From Trileptium ribeirensis (Eukaryota; Nematoda; Enoplea; Enoplida; Thoracostomopsidae), in the NCBI GenBank assembly GCA_030248225.1, contig JASANE010012095.1, positions 1-64,000 on the forward strand: DNA of 64,000 nucleotides. Direction: 5' to 3'. Both the position numbers and the translations under genes were made by a program. Positions 1-12,119 of this stretch are shown piece by piece. Each line of letters starts with the position of its first letter. Position 1 is the first letter of the stretch. The notes below the pieces were generated by a model that saw only the letters and a program-made list of their open reading frames with translations, ran no database searches and was not told the DNA's origin.

Positions 1-1339
1 CCATGTTATATAAAATGCCACGCTTATATACTATAATATATATACATATATTTAGAGAACAGCACAGTTTACATATCACTACCTAATGTTTATGTACAAG
101 GAAGAAAACAGAGCCTAAGGGAAGGTCAAAAGAAACTTAAATCGCTCTATACAACATCGGCCTCGTCATCGCATTATTAAACAATAAATCGACACTTGTT
201 CAAACATTTATTAACGGAATAAAAACGCATCGCGGAGTGCATAAAAGATAATCGCTGAAATAGTCAAAAAGTGTACAAAGTATTACAATACAATGAATAA
301 TCGCTTCCCAAATTGCTATCTGAAAATATGAAATTGTATAAACTTATACAAATAGATAGTGTTATATTTAAGGACGTATCCGCTTAAAACCATGCAATTA
401 TAGAAAACTTTTCCTTACCACAAAATTTTTAAAACTTTTTGCTACATAAATAAAAAATACCTACTATAATGTATTCACAGGTATGTTTATCTTTATATCA
501 ATTTATTACAAAACGTTTCCTTTATTTTCAAATATAAAACTTTCGAATAAGTTCCAAAATATATATTCAGTGCCTATTATCTTAATACTAACATGTACAA
601 AAAATTTCTTATATACAGATTTTTCGTTAATGTAGCTAAAAATTTTATTTTATACGAGTATTTTTCCTTAGTTTTGCGAAAGATATTGCGGTTTTTTACA
701 GTTAAGGGGTTAGTTAGGAGAACAGATATTCCAATGGATGACTGGACGGGAATTTTTCTCATGAAAGCAACGCGGTGTGGCATGTTGTAGGTGCGGGCAT
801 CATGCAAAAAAACTTCTTTGAGACCGATTTCGAACTACTTTCACAAGCTCTGCCAGCGTTACATCCAAGTTTTCAAGTATAATATCGATATGCAAGGGAA
901 AATAGCTTATGTTAACACAATATATGCTACGTAATTTAGCCCATTACGAAACATTAACGTAATAACAATCATAACTACAAATCCACATACATACAATACA
1001 CATATAAATACTAGTCGCAGTGACCTACTCCACTGGCACCATACTAATAAACGTATATACATTATACATACAAAAATCTAGAAAAATAAATATATACATA
1101 ATAGTACACGGCTGGGGCAAATTAAGTGAGTATTATCAAGAGTGCATTGTATGACACGAGTCCCTTAATGCACTCTTGGTATTATTAATGTCTGGTTTAT
1201 AACAAAGATGAATATAAAACCGCTTCGCTCGCATAGGCGATTAAGGGTCACAAACCGCAAGTCCCGGTAAACCAAGATCCATCATTCTCTTGCTAATAAA
1301 AACACATTAATCTCTGGTTTACCTTAACTGCACTAGTAA
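1..1339. other. Non-coding, AT-rich; nothing recognised
   Basis: No coding frame with recognisable content. The short open frames at 577-807 are mirror images in AT-rich DNA. Confidence 0.6.
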
Positions 1340-2715
1340 GTCGCAAGCGACGGGTGAAATGGAGCGCATCGTGGTTTCATTTTTAAGTACACACTTTGTT
1401 TAATCACCTGTAACAGGCTGCGTTTGATGTATATACGACCCTAAACCTTTTGAAACTCTGAACCCATTAAAAATCCTACAACTTCGTAGACCTTTAAGAA
1501 ATACCTGTATAGATCATTCTTGACGCCCTGGCACGCAGACAAATGAAAAGCACATTTTGGAAATCGGGTTTATCGATGTAACAGGCGGTGTTCGATGTAT
1601 ATATGATCCTAAAACCTTTTGAACCCTGAACTTATTGAAAACCCTAAAACCCCTAAAGACATTAAACCCATTGAAAACATCAGTTACTGACAACGTACAT
1701 GTATTTGCGTTGGTCTATAGATAACCAAACCAACCGGAAACATTATATACACAATTCTTCATAACCTGTACACAATACGTTACCAAAAACGACGACTGAC
1801 TATATTTGGAAATTGGGTTCATTAATCCAAACATATTGGAACCCCATCAAAAGGCATTAAATACTATAAACACTGGACTATAGGTAACCAAATCAGTGTA
1901 TTCAGCATAATAAGAAACCGCTATATATACTATTTTTGGTGCCATGTACCACACTATTGAAGACCAGTTGTACTTCCGGAAATCAGGTCCATACACCTGA
2001 AACCTAAAGAAAACGTCTGAAAAAGCATAAGATACTTGCACTGTACTTAGGTAACCAAACCACCATGTTCACCTATATAGGCTATTCTTTATGCCCTGCA
2101 CGCAATACAATAAGCAAACAAATGAAAACGCACATTTTGAAACCGGGTTCGTCAAAATAAAACACTTGAAACCCCATAAAAAGGAATAATATAGTTACTC
2201 AAGATAGTAACGCCATCGTATCCAGCGTGCTTGAAAACCTAACAGGCACTCATTCTAATGTACAAACATGCCATAACATACTGAATATTAAAAAATCGTT
2301 ATTCCTGGCAAAGGGTCGACGAACCATATTCGGACCACAACGGCCCAGGGAGTTGTATCACAAAAAGTCGTGGTCAGCAAAGTTGTGAATCTGGATGACC
2401 TGATTCTGTGTCATTTTTCGATGCGAAGCCTGTGTCACGAGATATAGGCTGTAATCCACTGATAAAAACCGTATTGCTGAAGAGTTAGCAACGAACCCTT
2501 AAAAGCCTATTTTCTGCCATTTTGATACCAAAGTATTGAGTCGTAGTAGTTCGCGTTCGTTTAAAAGGCACATGCTCCTCACTTTTAGTAACGAAAAAAA
2601 TTTACCGAAATCCATCCATATTAATATGAGTAATGAATGACAAAAACAGGAAAAAATTCACGATTTTCCTTCTACCGCCTTCAGTGAAAACTCCGCTTGT
2701 CCCGTGCCAATTGTT
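1340..2715 (+). repeat. MITE-like family A, copy 1
   Basis: Starts near cgcaagcgacgggtgaaatggagcg and ends near gtgaaaactccgcttgtccc. The ends are imperfect inverted repeats (gaaayggagcragcg). The body has the hallmark aggctgcgtttgatgtatat, two partial repeats of it, and ...ggtcgacgaaccatatt. The other copies are listed separately. It appears composite, with the internal ~1560-2200 part duplicated. Confidence 0.62.
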
Positions 2716-3057
2716 AATGCTCTGCTGCTGCGTGACTTTTGAGTAAAGTTAACAACTGTATGTGGCAATCTTTATGGTTTTATCAGAAGTTAAAACAGAT
2801 TACAAAGACGCATGGAACAGCATGCATATAGAAACTGTGATCCAAATTGTCTTTCCAAAAGTAATTTATCCTGCGAAATTCGTGTAGCTAGATTCCTTGT
2901 TTTTGTTAGTCATGCTATTATTTGTAGCATTGCATTCTGTCCGCTCTGACATATTACGTTTAGAATACTTGTAGCATTTTAAAACTATCTGGGAAGTGCA
3001 CACTCATGTTATAGAGACCCGCAATAGATACATTGCAGGATACCCTGAACTGAAAGT

Positions 3058-3130
3058 ATAGTTTAGTGGTCACGAGCGCCGTCCTAGAAATCCAGAGGAT
3101 GGGTGTTCAAGTCTTGCCGGTATGAACGTT
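3058..3130 (+). repeat. tRNA-like SINE head or tRNA relic
   Basis: tagtttagtggtcacgagcg (A-box-like) and ggtgttcaagtcttgccgg (B-box-like) flank cctagaaatccagagga. No CCA or proper acceptor stem. Probably a short SINE or tRNA pseudogene. Confidence 0.45.
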
Positions 3131-4069
3131 TTTGCATTTATGTACTTTTTTATATTTCATGAAATAAATCGTGCATAAATACGTTCAAAAATTACTATCT
3201 TGTTTCTTTCATGTGAATATATAAAATAGTGATGAATTGGGATGCCAATATCGAGTCTAACTAGTTGGGCAAAAAAAGGCAAAACTATAGGAACTTAGGT
3301 AACAAGATAAATCACTATACTTCAAGAGCATACACTAACAAAAACCGGTGCACTGGGTCCTTTGTACGGACTTTTTTTGCCCAGAGTGCATAAAATATGA
3401 GTAAAATATTCGACAGCTATTTGAATTTTATTTAAGATCTGTTGGATATTTGCTCGAGAACTGAAACTTTTCCAACGTTCTTTGCGTGTAAGTAAATTTT
3501 GCTCCATTTCCCGATCGATGTTTGTTCGTTCGAGACTTGGCAGCTATTTCCCCCCAGTTCTGTAGAAGGATCCTCAATTCGACCCCTTCCTCTCTCCCAG
3601 AGGTACCGGTTAGTGCTCCAAAGCTGATAGAAAACTTTCTGTAAAAATAACAAAACGCTATACACGACTAACAAATTTAGTAGCATTCTTTGTACCAATT
3701 GTGGGAAAGTTTAATGCCAGGCGCCTCACCCCCCAATTTGGAGAGCCCAGATGTGTGTACCAATAATTCGACATGCAACACGTTACACTTAATTTTGTGT
3801 TCAACAATTAAAACTTAATACTCATATTAAAAGAATGTAACTATCAGTATGAAACGATAAATCTCGTATCAACCAACGAAGAACTGTAAACAATACATAC
3901 AAAACATACTAAAAGATAACTACGTAGAACAGACCAGGGCCACACAGTAAGTACTGGCAAAGTACTAAATAGCTCCAAACAAAATTATAATACTTACGTA
4001 TGTTCCGCTTTTAAACAACGTTTAACATAAACTTCCAAATAATTCGTTCACTATAACTAATATGGTATT

Positions 4070-4440
4070 CAGGCATCATAGAGAGATCGTCCAATTTAAA
4101 ACTAAGTGCTGAAATCGCTCAAAGAATTTCCAGGGAGATCGTGTATGCGGAGACAAGAACCAAAATTCGAGGCGATATAAAATTAATATTGGCTTGTTGC
4201 ATTTGAAAACCAAGCCCGGTCTCACAGACAGTCTACTAAACTAGTGATACAGTATTAAAGCATCATGCAGAGATCGTCTCATTTGAAAATTTTTTCGGGT
4301 GCTTTCGCAGAATTCGCAGTGTGACCCCGTGAATGCATAGACAAGTACCAAAATACGAGACGACATAAAATTAAAATTAGATTGTTGCATTTGAAAATCA
4401 AGCCCGGCCTCACAGACGGTCTTCCAAACTGAATAATTAT
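4070..4440 (+). repeat. Imperfect ~190-bp tandem duplication
   Basis: catcatagagagatcgtcca...aatattggcttgttgcatttgaaaaccaagcccggtctcacagac is followed at ~4262 by catcatgcagagatcgtctca...agattgttgcatttgaaaatcaagcccggcctcacagac. No gene. Confidence 0.7.
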
Positions 4441-4629
4441 GATTCCATCCGATTCAACGACTGGACATGCTATGTCTAAGCAAAAAACGTTCCAACCAAC
4501 ATAGGCCATTATGAATTCCAGAAATAGTTGGACCAAAAACACACCATTCCGTTAAATCAACAACAACAAGGTGTGTAATTCATTGAAACAAAGAAGAAAC
4601 ATAAAAAAATCTTTTAAACAACAGTTGTA

Positions 4630-4877
4630 TTACTCAAACTTTCCATGAAATTTAAGAAAAGTATTTTTTGATTTTTATACCACCAGATATTCTTTTAAAA
4701 TTCAAAGAACTATTCTTATTTGAAATTTTACTCAGATTTAAACAAATCTTACATTTTGGAAAAATAATTATCTAATATTTTAAGGAATAGTTCTTCGAAT
4801 TTTAAAAGAACACCTGGTGGTACAAAAATCAAAGAATACTTCTATTAAATTTCATGGGAAGTTTTTTGAGTGTAACA
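4630..4877. repeat. Foldback MITE, copy 1
   Basis: Two ~90-bp arms, inverted: actcaaactttccatgaaat...ccaccag at the left and ctggtggtac...atttcatgggaagttttttgagtg at the right. The centre is AT-rich. The minus/plus arms pair with few mismatches. A related copy is at 52585-52800. Confidence 0.75.
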
Positions 4878-6084
4878 GCGTCAATATTCGACGTAATGCA
4901 TTAAAAGTATTCTGCGTCAAACCCTAGTGACTGTGCCGCATATGGCGAAATCAGCAATGATCAACCAAATTCATAGAGTCATTCAATCGTTCCAAGACAC
5001 CGACTGCAAATATGAGACGTAGCTATAATAACCAACCGGAAGTTGATACCAATTGAAACGGTTTTAAATTCGATAAGGAGAATGACCGACAAAAAATTGG
5101 GACCAATGAATCCAAACGTTCTCGCCCAAATCATAAGTCTTTTTTTTTGTTGCAATACCATAAACTCGGCTCATTTGGGTGTTGGTAGCATGAAAGGGTT
5201 TTGCATCTGAAGTTAAGTCCATCACTGCGAGTCCAAAAATCAATTACACCATCACGTGCTTGGCAACTTTAGACCGATCGTGGTACGTTAAAATAGAACG
5301 AAGCGAAAGGGTAAATAAGCTATCGTTGTATCCGAGACAAGGCACTCGATCAACGGAGTTCGCCATCAATATAATCACAATAATAATGTTGCCTAAATTT
5401 GTTTTGAAGCAACCGTCCACTCAGCACGATTACAACATCAGTCCCGGCCGGGTCACAGCACCGAACATCATACGAGCTCACGTTTCAATGCAGCAAATAT
5501 TACTAAACGGGCCAATCTCATTGTAAATGCTTTCGATGCGAACGATAAAATAATATCTGAAAATAATTACAGCAAAGCGATAACGACAACGTGCGCTATA
5601 TAAAAAACCTCACAGCACCACACGGCAAAAATTAAAACATAAAAAAATATTGTTTTCCTAAATGCTATTCTCAATTTCTAATTGTGTAGTATTTACTTTG
5701 AAAACGGTTAAATTTAAAACTAGCTGGTTTCCCGTTTATGTTTAGGAAATTAGCATACAATATCTGAAACCGTGATTTAAGCCCTTTATGAACACAGGAA
5801 AATTTTTAAATATCACTACATTATTCCCAAAGACCCCAGATCGAAAGCAGAGGTCTTCTCTGAGACAGCAGCCATTTTGGATCTGTAGAAAAATGTTAGT
5901 CTCCAGCTTTCAAAAATTTGACAAGTGAGTTTCTTGCTTATCAATTGGAAGGTATGGCCTTAAGCGTTTACCGAAATCCACTCTTTTAAGCCAACATTGA
6001 GGAGTTGTGGGATGCTGCAGGAGGCCTAAAATGTTATATTTTGTAAAATCAATAGTTTTCAATTTAATCATATATATATCTGGG
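4878..6084. other. No gene seen
   Basis: The open frames at 5260-5526 and 4979-5161 lack recognisable motifs; a gctttgcatctgaagttaagt-like part at 5200 resembles repeats elsewhere. Could contain the end of the ATF7IP-like gene if spliced; I found no FN3 continuation. Confidence 0.5.
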
Positions 6085-6275
6085 ATCTGCAAATAGGGTG
6101 GTGGGGGCCCTGGCATTTTTCGGTGTCCCCTGGCAAAATTTTAGGCTCCCCCGGTTCATCGCCTCTTGGAAAATTTTTTCGTTTCCCATCGGTCCAAAGT
6201 ACAAAAAAACTGATCAAAAATACTATGTAATAAAATGTACTAAAATTTTCAGCGAATGGAGAGCCCAGTATAAAT
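6085..6275 (+). repeat. MITE family C, short copy
   Basis: ggtggtgggggccctggcatttt to ctaaaattttcagcgaatggagagcccag. The right end is the inverted match of the left end of the copy at 16218. Middle: gttcatcgcctcttggaaaatt. Confidence 0.5.
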
Positions 6276-6669
6276 ATATATACAGAGTACTAACAATGCA
6301 TGAAATAGTGACTGAGCGAATAGTAGCAACAGCCGCATGAGTTAGATACCAATGTCGGTAATTGACACGCACAATTATGAAACATTTCATGAGAAAATAT
6401 TTCATTGACAGATGGGCGCCACTATTCACAAACAACAGTTCAAACGTTTGTAAAAAAACGAAAAAGTACAACAAAATAAAACTTTTTTGCTTATCCAATT
6501 TTATGAACTTGCACTAAAATAAGGAGTCGGCACATCAAGAGTTAGTATAGGTCCAGAAAGTAGAACAAACAAACTAATACTTTCTTTATTCTGCCTAGCC
6601 ATTTCAAACACTATAATTAAGGAAAAATAAGTATGAGTGAATGAATGAATGTCATCGAGAGGCGTTAAT

Positions 6670-6830
6670 ATAATCTGCTTGGACCCTGGGACCTTTCTAG
6701 CAACCCAAATCTCTTACTACCAAGAATAAAGACACCAGCGCCACAACTCCTTTCATTGCCCATGTTGATCGCCAATCCGTCCGTGTAACATACTATTTCA
6801 GTACCTTCCACAGAGTCGACGCTAAAGTCT
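6670..6830 (-). pseudogene. LINE ORF2, start of RNase H domain
   Basis: The minus strand reads EIVCYTDGLAINMGNERSCG and AGVFILGSKRFGLLE. This matches the first strand of RNase H1-type domains (YTDG, the first catalytic Asp, then GAG). The later catalytic residues are absent, so the element is 3'-truncated or too diverged beyond about 6650. Confidence 0.65.
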
Positions 6831-6940
6831 TCATAAAACCAGAATTGGTTTTCCTTGTTGCTGCAACACTATCTGAAGGCATGTTCAGAATGGCACCATA
6901 TTTGACAGCTTCCTCCGCTATTGTCAGTTGCACACGTCCT

Positions 6941-8233
6941 TTAATCACAATAATCACTCCAGAGACCAATATATTTGAGTCTGTGGTATTCCTTCAACGC
7001 CAATTCTCTAGCCAGTACATCAAAGGGTATGATATTCAACACCGCGTGCATTGCATCAAGTGGAGTCGTTCTAAAAGCACCCGTAATCATGCAACAGGCT
7101 AATCTTTGAGCCTTTTTAAGAAAGTAGTTATATGACACCAGATGTAGTATGTGCCACCAGCAAACCGCGCCATACATTAGTGACGGCATAACAACAGACT
7201 GATACAAAAAATTTGTTATACCTGGTTTCGTCCCCAATTACAGCCTGCAAATCTTTTAAGCGAGAACAGAAGCCTGATGGCTTTACTACACTTTTCCATC
7301 AAATTCGGCTTCCAGCTTAGTTTGCTATCTAATATTAGACCCAAATATTTGACTTCATTCCAAACCGGTACAGCTGAACAACCTATCATCAACTGCTTAT
7401 ACCCATGAATATTCGTTTCCTTTGTGAAGATGACGCTATTACTTTTTGCTGCATTCACAGCTAGTCCTCTATTCTCATACCAGTGAAATATCCTATTTAA
7501 GCCATTCTGGCGTCTATTACAAACAGCTTGTAAAAGGTTGAACACCCCAGTACTGCCAAATCAGAGTACCCCACACATATAACCCTGTTAGAGTTGATGA
7601 TTTGCAAGAGTTCATCAACCACCAAGCTCCACAGAAGTGGAGATAGCACGCCACCTTGGAGAAATCCTCTGGAAGCTTTTACAATGCATGTAGCCACCCT
7701 TAGTTCAGCTGTTATACTTCCCGTTGAAAGCAATTCTGATAGCCAATACTTGACACACGTTGCGATTGGCCAATTCTCTAGATTGTCAAGGATAAAAGAA
7801 ACCCTAGTACAGTCGAAGGCACCAGATATGTCCAGAAACACTGCAACAGAGTATTTGCCAAGGTTCATTTGACGTTCAAACCAAGCTGCCGTAAACCGAA
7901 GAGCCGAAATGGTACTTCTGCCTGGCTTGTAGGCATGCTGATTTTCATATAGGGGAACCCCCTTCAAAACTTCATCTCTTATATAACTGTTTAAAATCTT
8001 TTAGAGTCAGTATAGTCGTCATTGCCTGGTTTCGCAATAAAAGTCATTTTGCTTTGTCTCCGAGACTGAGGCATATAGCCTAGTCGGAGACACGACCTAT
8101 AAATAGTTACCAAAATATCCACTATCTGCTCAATGCAAATCTGCAGTAGAATATGATAAATCATATCCGGACCAGGTGCTTTATAAGCACCGAAGCTTCT
8201 TATTGATTTAGTCACTTTCTTTAGATTAATCAT
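6941..8233 (-). pseudogene. LINE ORF2, reverse transcriptase domain in pieces
   Basis: Three frames together cover the reverse transcriptase. From 8233 to 7991 comes YKAPGPDMIYHILLQ with MTFIAKPGNDDY. From 7967 to 7497 comes NQHAYKPGRSTISAL, then VFLDISGAFD (motif A), RGFLQGGVLSPLLW (motif B, usually RG.PQGG.LSP) and VGYSDLAVL. In the last, the catalytic Asp-Asp box has degenerated from the usual A-D-D to S-D. From 7545 down to 6941 lies the thumb, with VKYLGLILDSKLSWKPN and PSLMYGAVCWW. Frameshifts near 7980, 7520 and 7225 and the damaged motif C make it inactive. Confidence 0.82.
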
Positions 8234-8234
8234 A

Positions 8235-8702
8235 TTAAATCCACGTCGAATCTACAGATTCTAATAGGCCTATTCCTTTCAACAAAGTTGACCCCATCAT
8301 CAACCTCACACCCTGAAAAAATCCATTTACATCTCTGATCCTCCCTAACATATTCCGATTATTCTTTTTCATAATCTTGTTTATTCTGTTACTTTCCGGA
8401 ACCGAATGAATCGATTCACAAAATTTCTTCGATATTTCCAATTTTCTATCTTCAATCAGGCACTTATACTGATTTTGCAAAATCCAATATTTGTTCCCCG
8501 TTCTTTCGTCTCCATATTTAACCGCCGTTCTGTAAAGTTTCCTGACTTTTTTCTTAGTACTTGCTAACTTCTCATTCCACCATCTATTGCGATTCGCCCG
8601 ATTAGATTTCATCAGACAATTCTTTTCCACTGCAGTTATAAGGGTGCTAGTTAATTTCATCACAGAAATATCAATATCATCTTTGCTATTCACTGAACCC
8701 AT
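8235..8702 (-). pseudogene. LINE ORF2, linker between endonuclease and reverse transcriptase
   Basis: An open 155-codon piece of ORF2 with the NRWWNEKLASTKKKVRKLYR motif that precedes the reverse transcriptase in R1/LOA-like elements, and a long charged helical region after it. The frame is broken on both sides (from the endonuclease near 8800 and into the fingers domain near 8233), so it is not a separate gene. Confidence 0.65.
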
Positions 8703-8802
8703 TCTTCATCATTTATAATCTCCTCTACTCTTCTTTTATATGAATTCCAATTTAATTCCCTGTTATGCTCAGGTTTTCCAGTTTTAACAGAATTTACAAT
8801 CA

Positions 8803-9426
8803 TTATGTACAACTACGAATAAATTTGTGGTCCGATCGAGAATATTCTGTTAACACTTCCCAACTACAGATATATTGTTCAATTAACGTACTAGTTAATG
8901 TCAAATCAATAAGTTCTCGTCTATTGCGAATCATAAAAATCGGCTCTTTACCCCGATTAATAATCCAAAGATTGGTAGTCAAGAGAAAGGCCACCAGTTC
9001 TTCACCTCTTCTTTTAGTGTAGCTACTACCCCATATCATGTTGTGAGCATTAGCGTCACAACCTATTATGAATTCTATTGCCTTATTTTCACAAAAACCT
9101 GCTAAATCCTTCAGGTTTTTTCCCGGCAGCCCCTCTCTCGCATCATAGGGTAAGTAGAGTTCCCGTGTTCCGCCATTAATTTTGAAACAAATTTTTATTA
9201 CAACAGAATCATCGTCTGAAAACTGGTTAATAAAACTGGCAATGAGCTCTTCAGAAGCATATATAGCAGTTCTAATTTTAGTTTTTGGACTAACACTAGA
9301 GAAAAACTGACCTTTTACGCCCTCAAGTTTGGCCGGAGCAACTCCCATGAGAAGCGGCTCCTGAATCAGTGCAACCGCCGGTCCTGGTGTCAATCTAATT
9401 TTCGATTCTAGTTCAATTTTGCCCAT
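8803..9426 (-). pseudogene. LINE ORF2, apurinic-like endonuclease domain
   Basis: The exonuclease-endonuclease-phosphatase domain that nicks target DNA for reverse transcription. Motifs seen: ALIQEP near the N-terminus (catalytic Glu region), IIGCDANAHNMIWGS (the GDxN-type motif, here CDAN, as in R1/LOA elements), ELIDLTLTS and the terminal SDHKFI (the conserved SDH). The protein begins partway into the domain, so the very N-terminal strand is missing or frameshifted. The frame breaks near 8800 before the linker region. Confidence 0.78.
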
Positions 9427-9739
9427 CCAAGAATCCTGGCAGTTAATATAATATATAGCCGGGGAGCTTCATCACGATGAGCTTCACCTTCCATCATCTG
9501 ATGATACTTAGCAGTCCGAGTTACTCGGTCCACACTCATGTTTTGTTTGGTTTATCCGAGGGTCGGACTACATATCTTTCCTTAAGTCTAGTTTTAGTTG
9601 AGTTTGTTCTATCGATCTGAACGCTCCACAACATAATCAACTATGGGTGGCTGGGACCAGTGGGACGATCCTCTGATTCGGAATCCGGAGCGCCATCCTG
9701 TCCCGAGCCAACTCTGACTTCAGGATCAAAGAACTGGAT

Positions 9740-10861
9740 CTAAGTCATTTCATATCTTAGTCTGTTTCCTTTGGCCCGAATGAGCTCCCGAATTTCAGGA
9801 GCCACCCTGATGCCACAGAGATGACCATGTTGTCTGTTCTTTGAGAAGTAGGGAACCCAGTCTTGAACATTAAGTTCAACCGGGTTCCTACAGTCAATCT
9901 TCCTTCCCATCAGTTCAGGATCTTCCGGTGGCCACGTTTTGCCCGCATCGGAAACAAAGCAGACCACTTTAGCAGCTTCCACCTCAGAGGCAAGTAAAGC
10001 TTCTCTCTGAGGTGCCCCCTGAGAGGCATTCATTGTTTCCACATTTCTCTTGACGAAGTCCAAGGTTACCTGATTATTGCAGATGACCTTGAAAAAGCCT
10101 TTACAAAGACCAGAGTCTTCGAAGTCCAGTTCCCTCGCCATTGGGTCACCCTCAATGGCTTCCACCAAGGCAAGGGAGAGGTCCTCTGCTTCCTGCTCAG
10201 GAATCATCTTTCGGACATTGTCCTTTTCAACAATGACAACATTCAGCGCAGATGCTGCCGCCATTCTGTATGACCCCACCTTCGTAGGAGGTGTGGGTTT
10301 TTCATCTCTTTTAGCCTGTTTGTTGGGGCCCTCCGCAGTGGTGCCCTCCACTTCCCTTTTTCTTTTCTCCTGTCTTTTGGCAGCTCCAGACTGTCCATGT
10401 CCTTTTTGGACCCGGGGTTTCCCTTTGCCACTGGAGGCTTGGGGTCCCGACACCATCGCTGCCTTGAACTGTTTCATCTTCCGTTCAACGTTCTTTCTTG
10501 ACTTGCTAATGGTCTCCTGAAACAGCTACAGCAGGATGAGACAATCTGTTTTCAGGGTCAACTTGAGGCGCAACCCCCATGCCGAAGCAGGTACAGCAGG
10601 CTGCGCCATTTCATATTCATTTCCTAGATGGCCCCCCTGCCTAGGACGTACAGCAGGTTCATCCACTAAATTCATTTTTTGAATTTCAGTTTTGAGGTTT
10701 GGCGGTCGCCGCACCTCATCAACCGCTGCACCCGTAAGGGTGCTCGTCGTGGCCGTCGCTTCGCCACCCTTTGGCCGGACTACTGAGCCGTCGGGTGGGG
10801 TCCCCGGAGATTGTGAGACCACATTGCCGGGTACCGGGGCACTATTACTTTCGTTACTCAT
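9740..10861 (-). pseudogene. LINE ORF1 with one in-frame amber stop
   Basis: The ORF1 product of the LOA-like element, probably a nucleic-acid-binding chaperone of the ribonucleoprotein. It starts MSNESNSAPVPGNVVSQ at 10861. The frame runs for 111 codons to a TAG at 10526-10528 and continues in the same frame as LFQETISKSRK and MKQFKAAMV for another ~260 codons to 9740. One base change (probably CAG to TAG) therefore splits what was a 373-codon ORF. The first part is Pro/Thr-rich; a basic KGKPRVQKGHGQ tract follows. The C-terminal region (around EQEAEDLSLALVEAIEGD and DLSLALVEAIEGDPMAREL) looks like the globular domain (DUF4780-like) found in ORF1 of related arthropod LINEs. Confidence 0.75.
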
Positions 10862-11204
10862 AAAATTCTGAAATTACGATAATAATAATGAGTACATACT
10901 TATATACATTAACTACATACTTATATATACCCTATATATATAACGTATATTTATAAGAATATAACATATGAGGGAGGAATCTTGGGGGAAAGAATGATAG
11001 CCTCAGCAGTGGAAAATTTGACGCCATCATTGATCCCCTGTAAGGGCCAGATAGTGGGCCCGGTGGTTTGATGCCGCTGTGCAGCTTTAAGGTTTTATTT
11101 GCTGCGCAGGGTTGCCCGTGAGGGTAGGACGAGGACGATAACGCAAACGCAAAAATAACCAAATACGCCGGATAGTGACGTTAAACCAAGGACATACGAC
11201 TTAC

Positions 11205-11409
11205 CTATCTTGAGCCACACATTGCGTCAGTGTGCAGACCATCGGCAGTGGAAGTGGATCGATATTGCCAAGCAGCGCCCAAGGCGGCGGCTCTCCGGTC
11301 GCTTCACTCGAGTGCCACGCGGATGCTTGCAGCGAAAACACTTGGTAGTGTCGAATCTTGTGAGCACGCGCTGGCGGTAACTTCGGCAGATTCCACGTTA
11401 GCTCGACAC
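11205..11409 (-). CDS. ATF7IP/wde: ATF7IP/windei homologue, FN3-domain exon (first half of the domain)
   Basis: This exon encodes the first part of the C-terminal fibronectin type III domain that defines the ATF7IP/MCAF (windei) family. In mammals and flies this protein partners the H3K9 methyltransferase SETDB1 in the nucleus. Seen directly: GVELTW at the start (vertebrate proteins have a similar hydrophobic-x-W strand), HKIRHYQVFSLQAS (the YxLYAY-like strand), and LGNIDPLPLPMVCTLTQ, the most diagnostic stretch of the family. The acceptor is ttcag at 11410-11414 and the donor is GATAG|gtaagt at 11204. The first two bases complete the glycine codon left by the exon at 13145-12695, so the reading frame runs through. 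The exon ends in phase 2. The rest of the FN3 domain must lie further down the minus strand, and I could not find it; a LOA-like LINE fills the next 4.5 kb. Confidence 0.85.
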
Positions 11410-12119
11410 CTGAACGATACAATTTTAGTAATTACGCTGATATCAAAATTATTGATGTACAAATTTTGAGTAAGCAATAATTCTTTCGATACCAGAAAAC
11501 CGAACAAAGCCTACAGAACCACAGTTACATTTCGAGCTATACCGGTTGGAACTAAACCGATTACAAGAAAAAACAATTTCCCCGAAAATACTACACATAT
11601 TCATCAGAAAACATAATAAATATTTTAATATTTATGTCATTGTTCTAAATTAAAATGCATCCAAAACTCGTGTTAAGTCATTGCCAGCATTCATGCACCG
11701 TATGCGAAAACATAAACGTAAGTCTCGGACTTAGCCGTGCAAACAATAGTTCTCGTCTTATTACTCCACAAAACCCGTGTTAAGTCATTGCCAAAAATGC
11801 CATAAAACCCGTGTTAAGTCATTGCCAGCTTTCACATCCGTATGCGAAAACATAAAACGTAAGTTTCGGACTTAGCCGTGCAAACAATGATTTATCCCAT
11901 TACGCCACAAAATTTATTATATACTAGTCGGTAGTGGAACTACATTTGTGAGCGGAGCTTGGGCTGTGGCATTACGAATGTACTCAATTTTATGTTCTTG
12001 TAACTACATTGCATAGGGCTTTATCATTGGTAAAAATATTATATTTGAATTCTTCGACACAAAAACCCTATAATGGTTTGATCGAAACGATTCTATTTCA
12101 ATAAATAACACAAATATTG

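Larger units (their letters stand above)
6650..11170 (-). mobile_element. LOA/R1-group non-LTR retrotransposon, decayed, with RNase H
   Basis: A nearly full-length LINE lies on the same strand as the ATF7IP-like gene, inside the intron after its FN3 exon. The order on the minus strand is: a 5' untranslated part (~11170-10865); ORF1 (10861-9740); a short spacer; ORF2 with endonuclease (9426-8803), linker (8702-8235), reverse transcriptase (8233-6941) and the start of an RNase H domain (~6830-6670). The RNase H plus ORF1 architecture points to the LOA/I/R1 group. Several frameshifts and stops show it is dead, and the 3' end appears truncated after the first part of RNase H. Target-site duplications were not identified. 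Confidence 0.82.

Noticed and set aside
577..807. Mirror ORFs of 65-76 codons on both strands
   Set aside because: AT-rich sequence with no motifs; no splice-phase link to a gene.
10077..10520. Plus-strand 147-codon ORF
   Set aside because: Antisense to LINE ORF1; no motif.
10932..11162. Second half of the FN3 domain immediately downstream
   Set aside because: The open minus frame (FAFALSSSSYPHGQP) superficially resembles an FN3 strand, but it belongs to the 5' untranslated part of the LINE and is not preceded by a matching acceptor phase.
11205..11409. A tRNA/other FN3 protein (for example a receptor tyrosine phosphatase)
   Set aside because: The LPLPM..TLTQ stretch is specific to the ATF7IP/windei family and the upstream exon supplies an ATF7IP-like linker.
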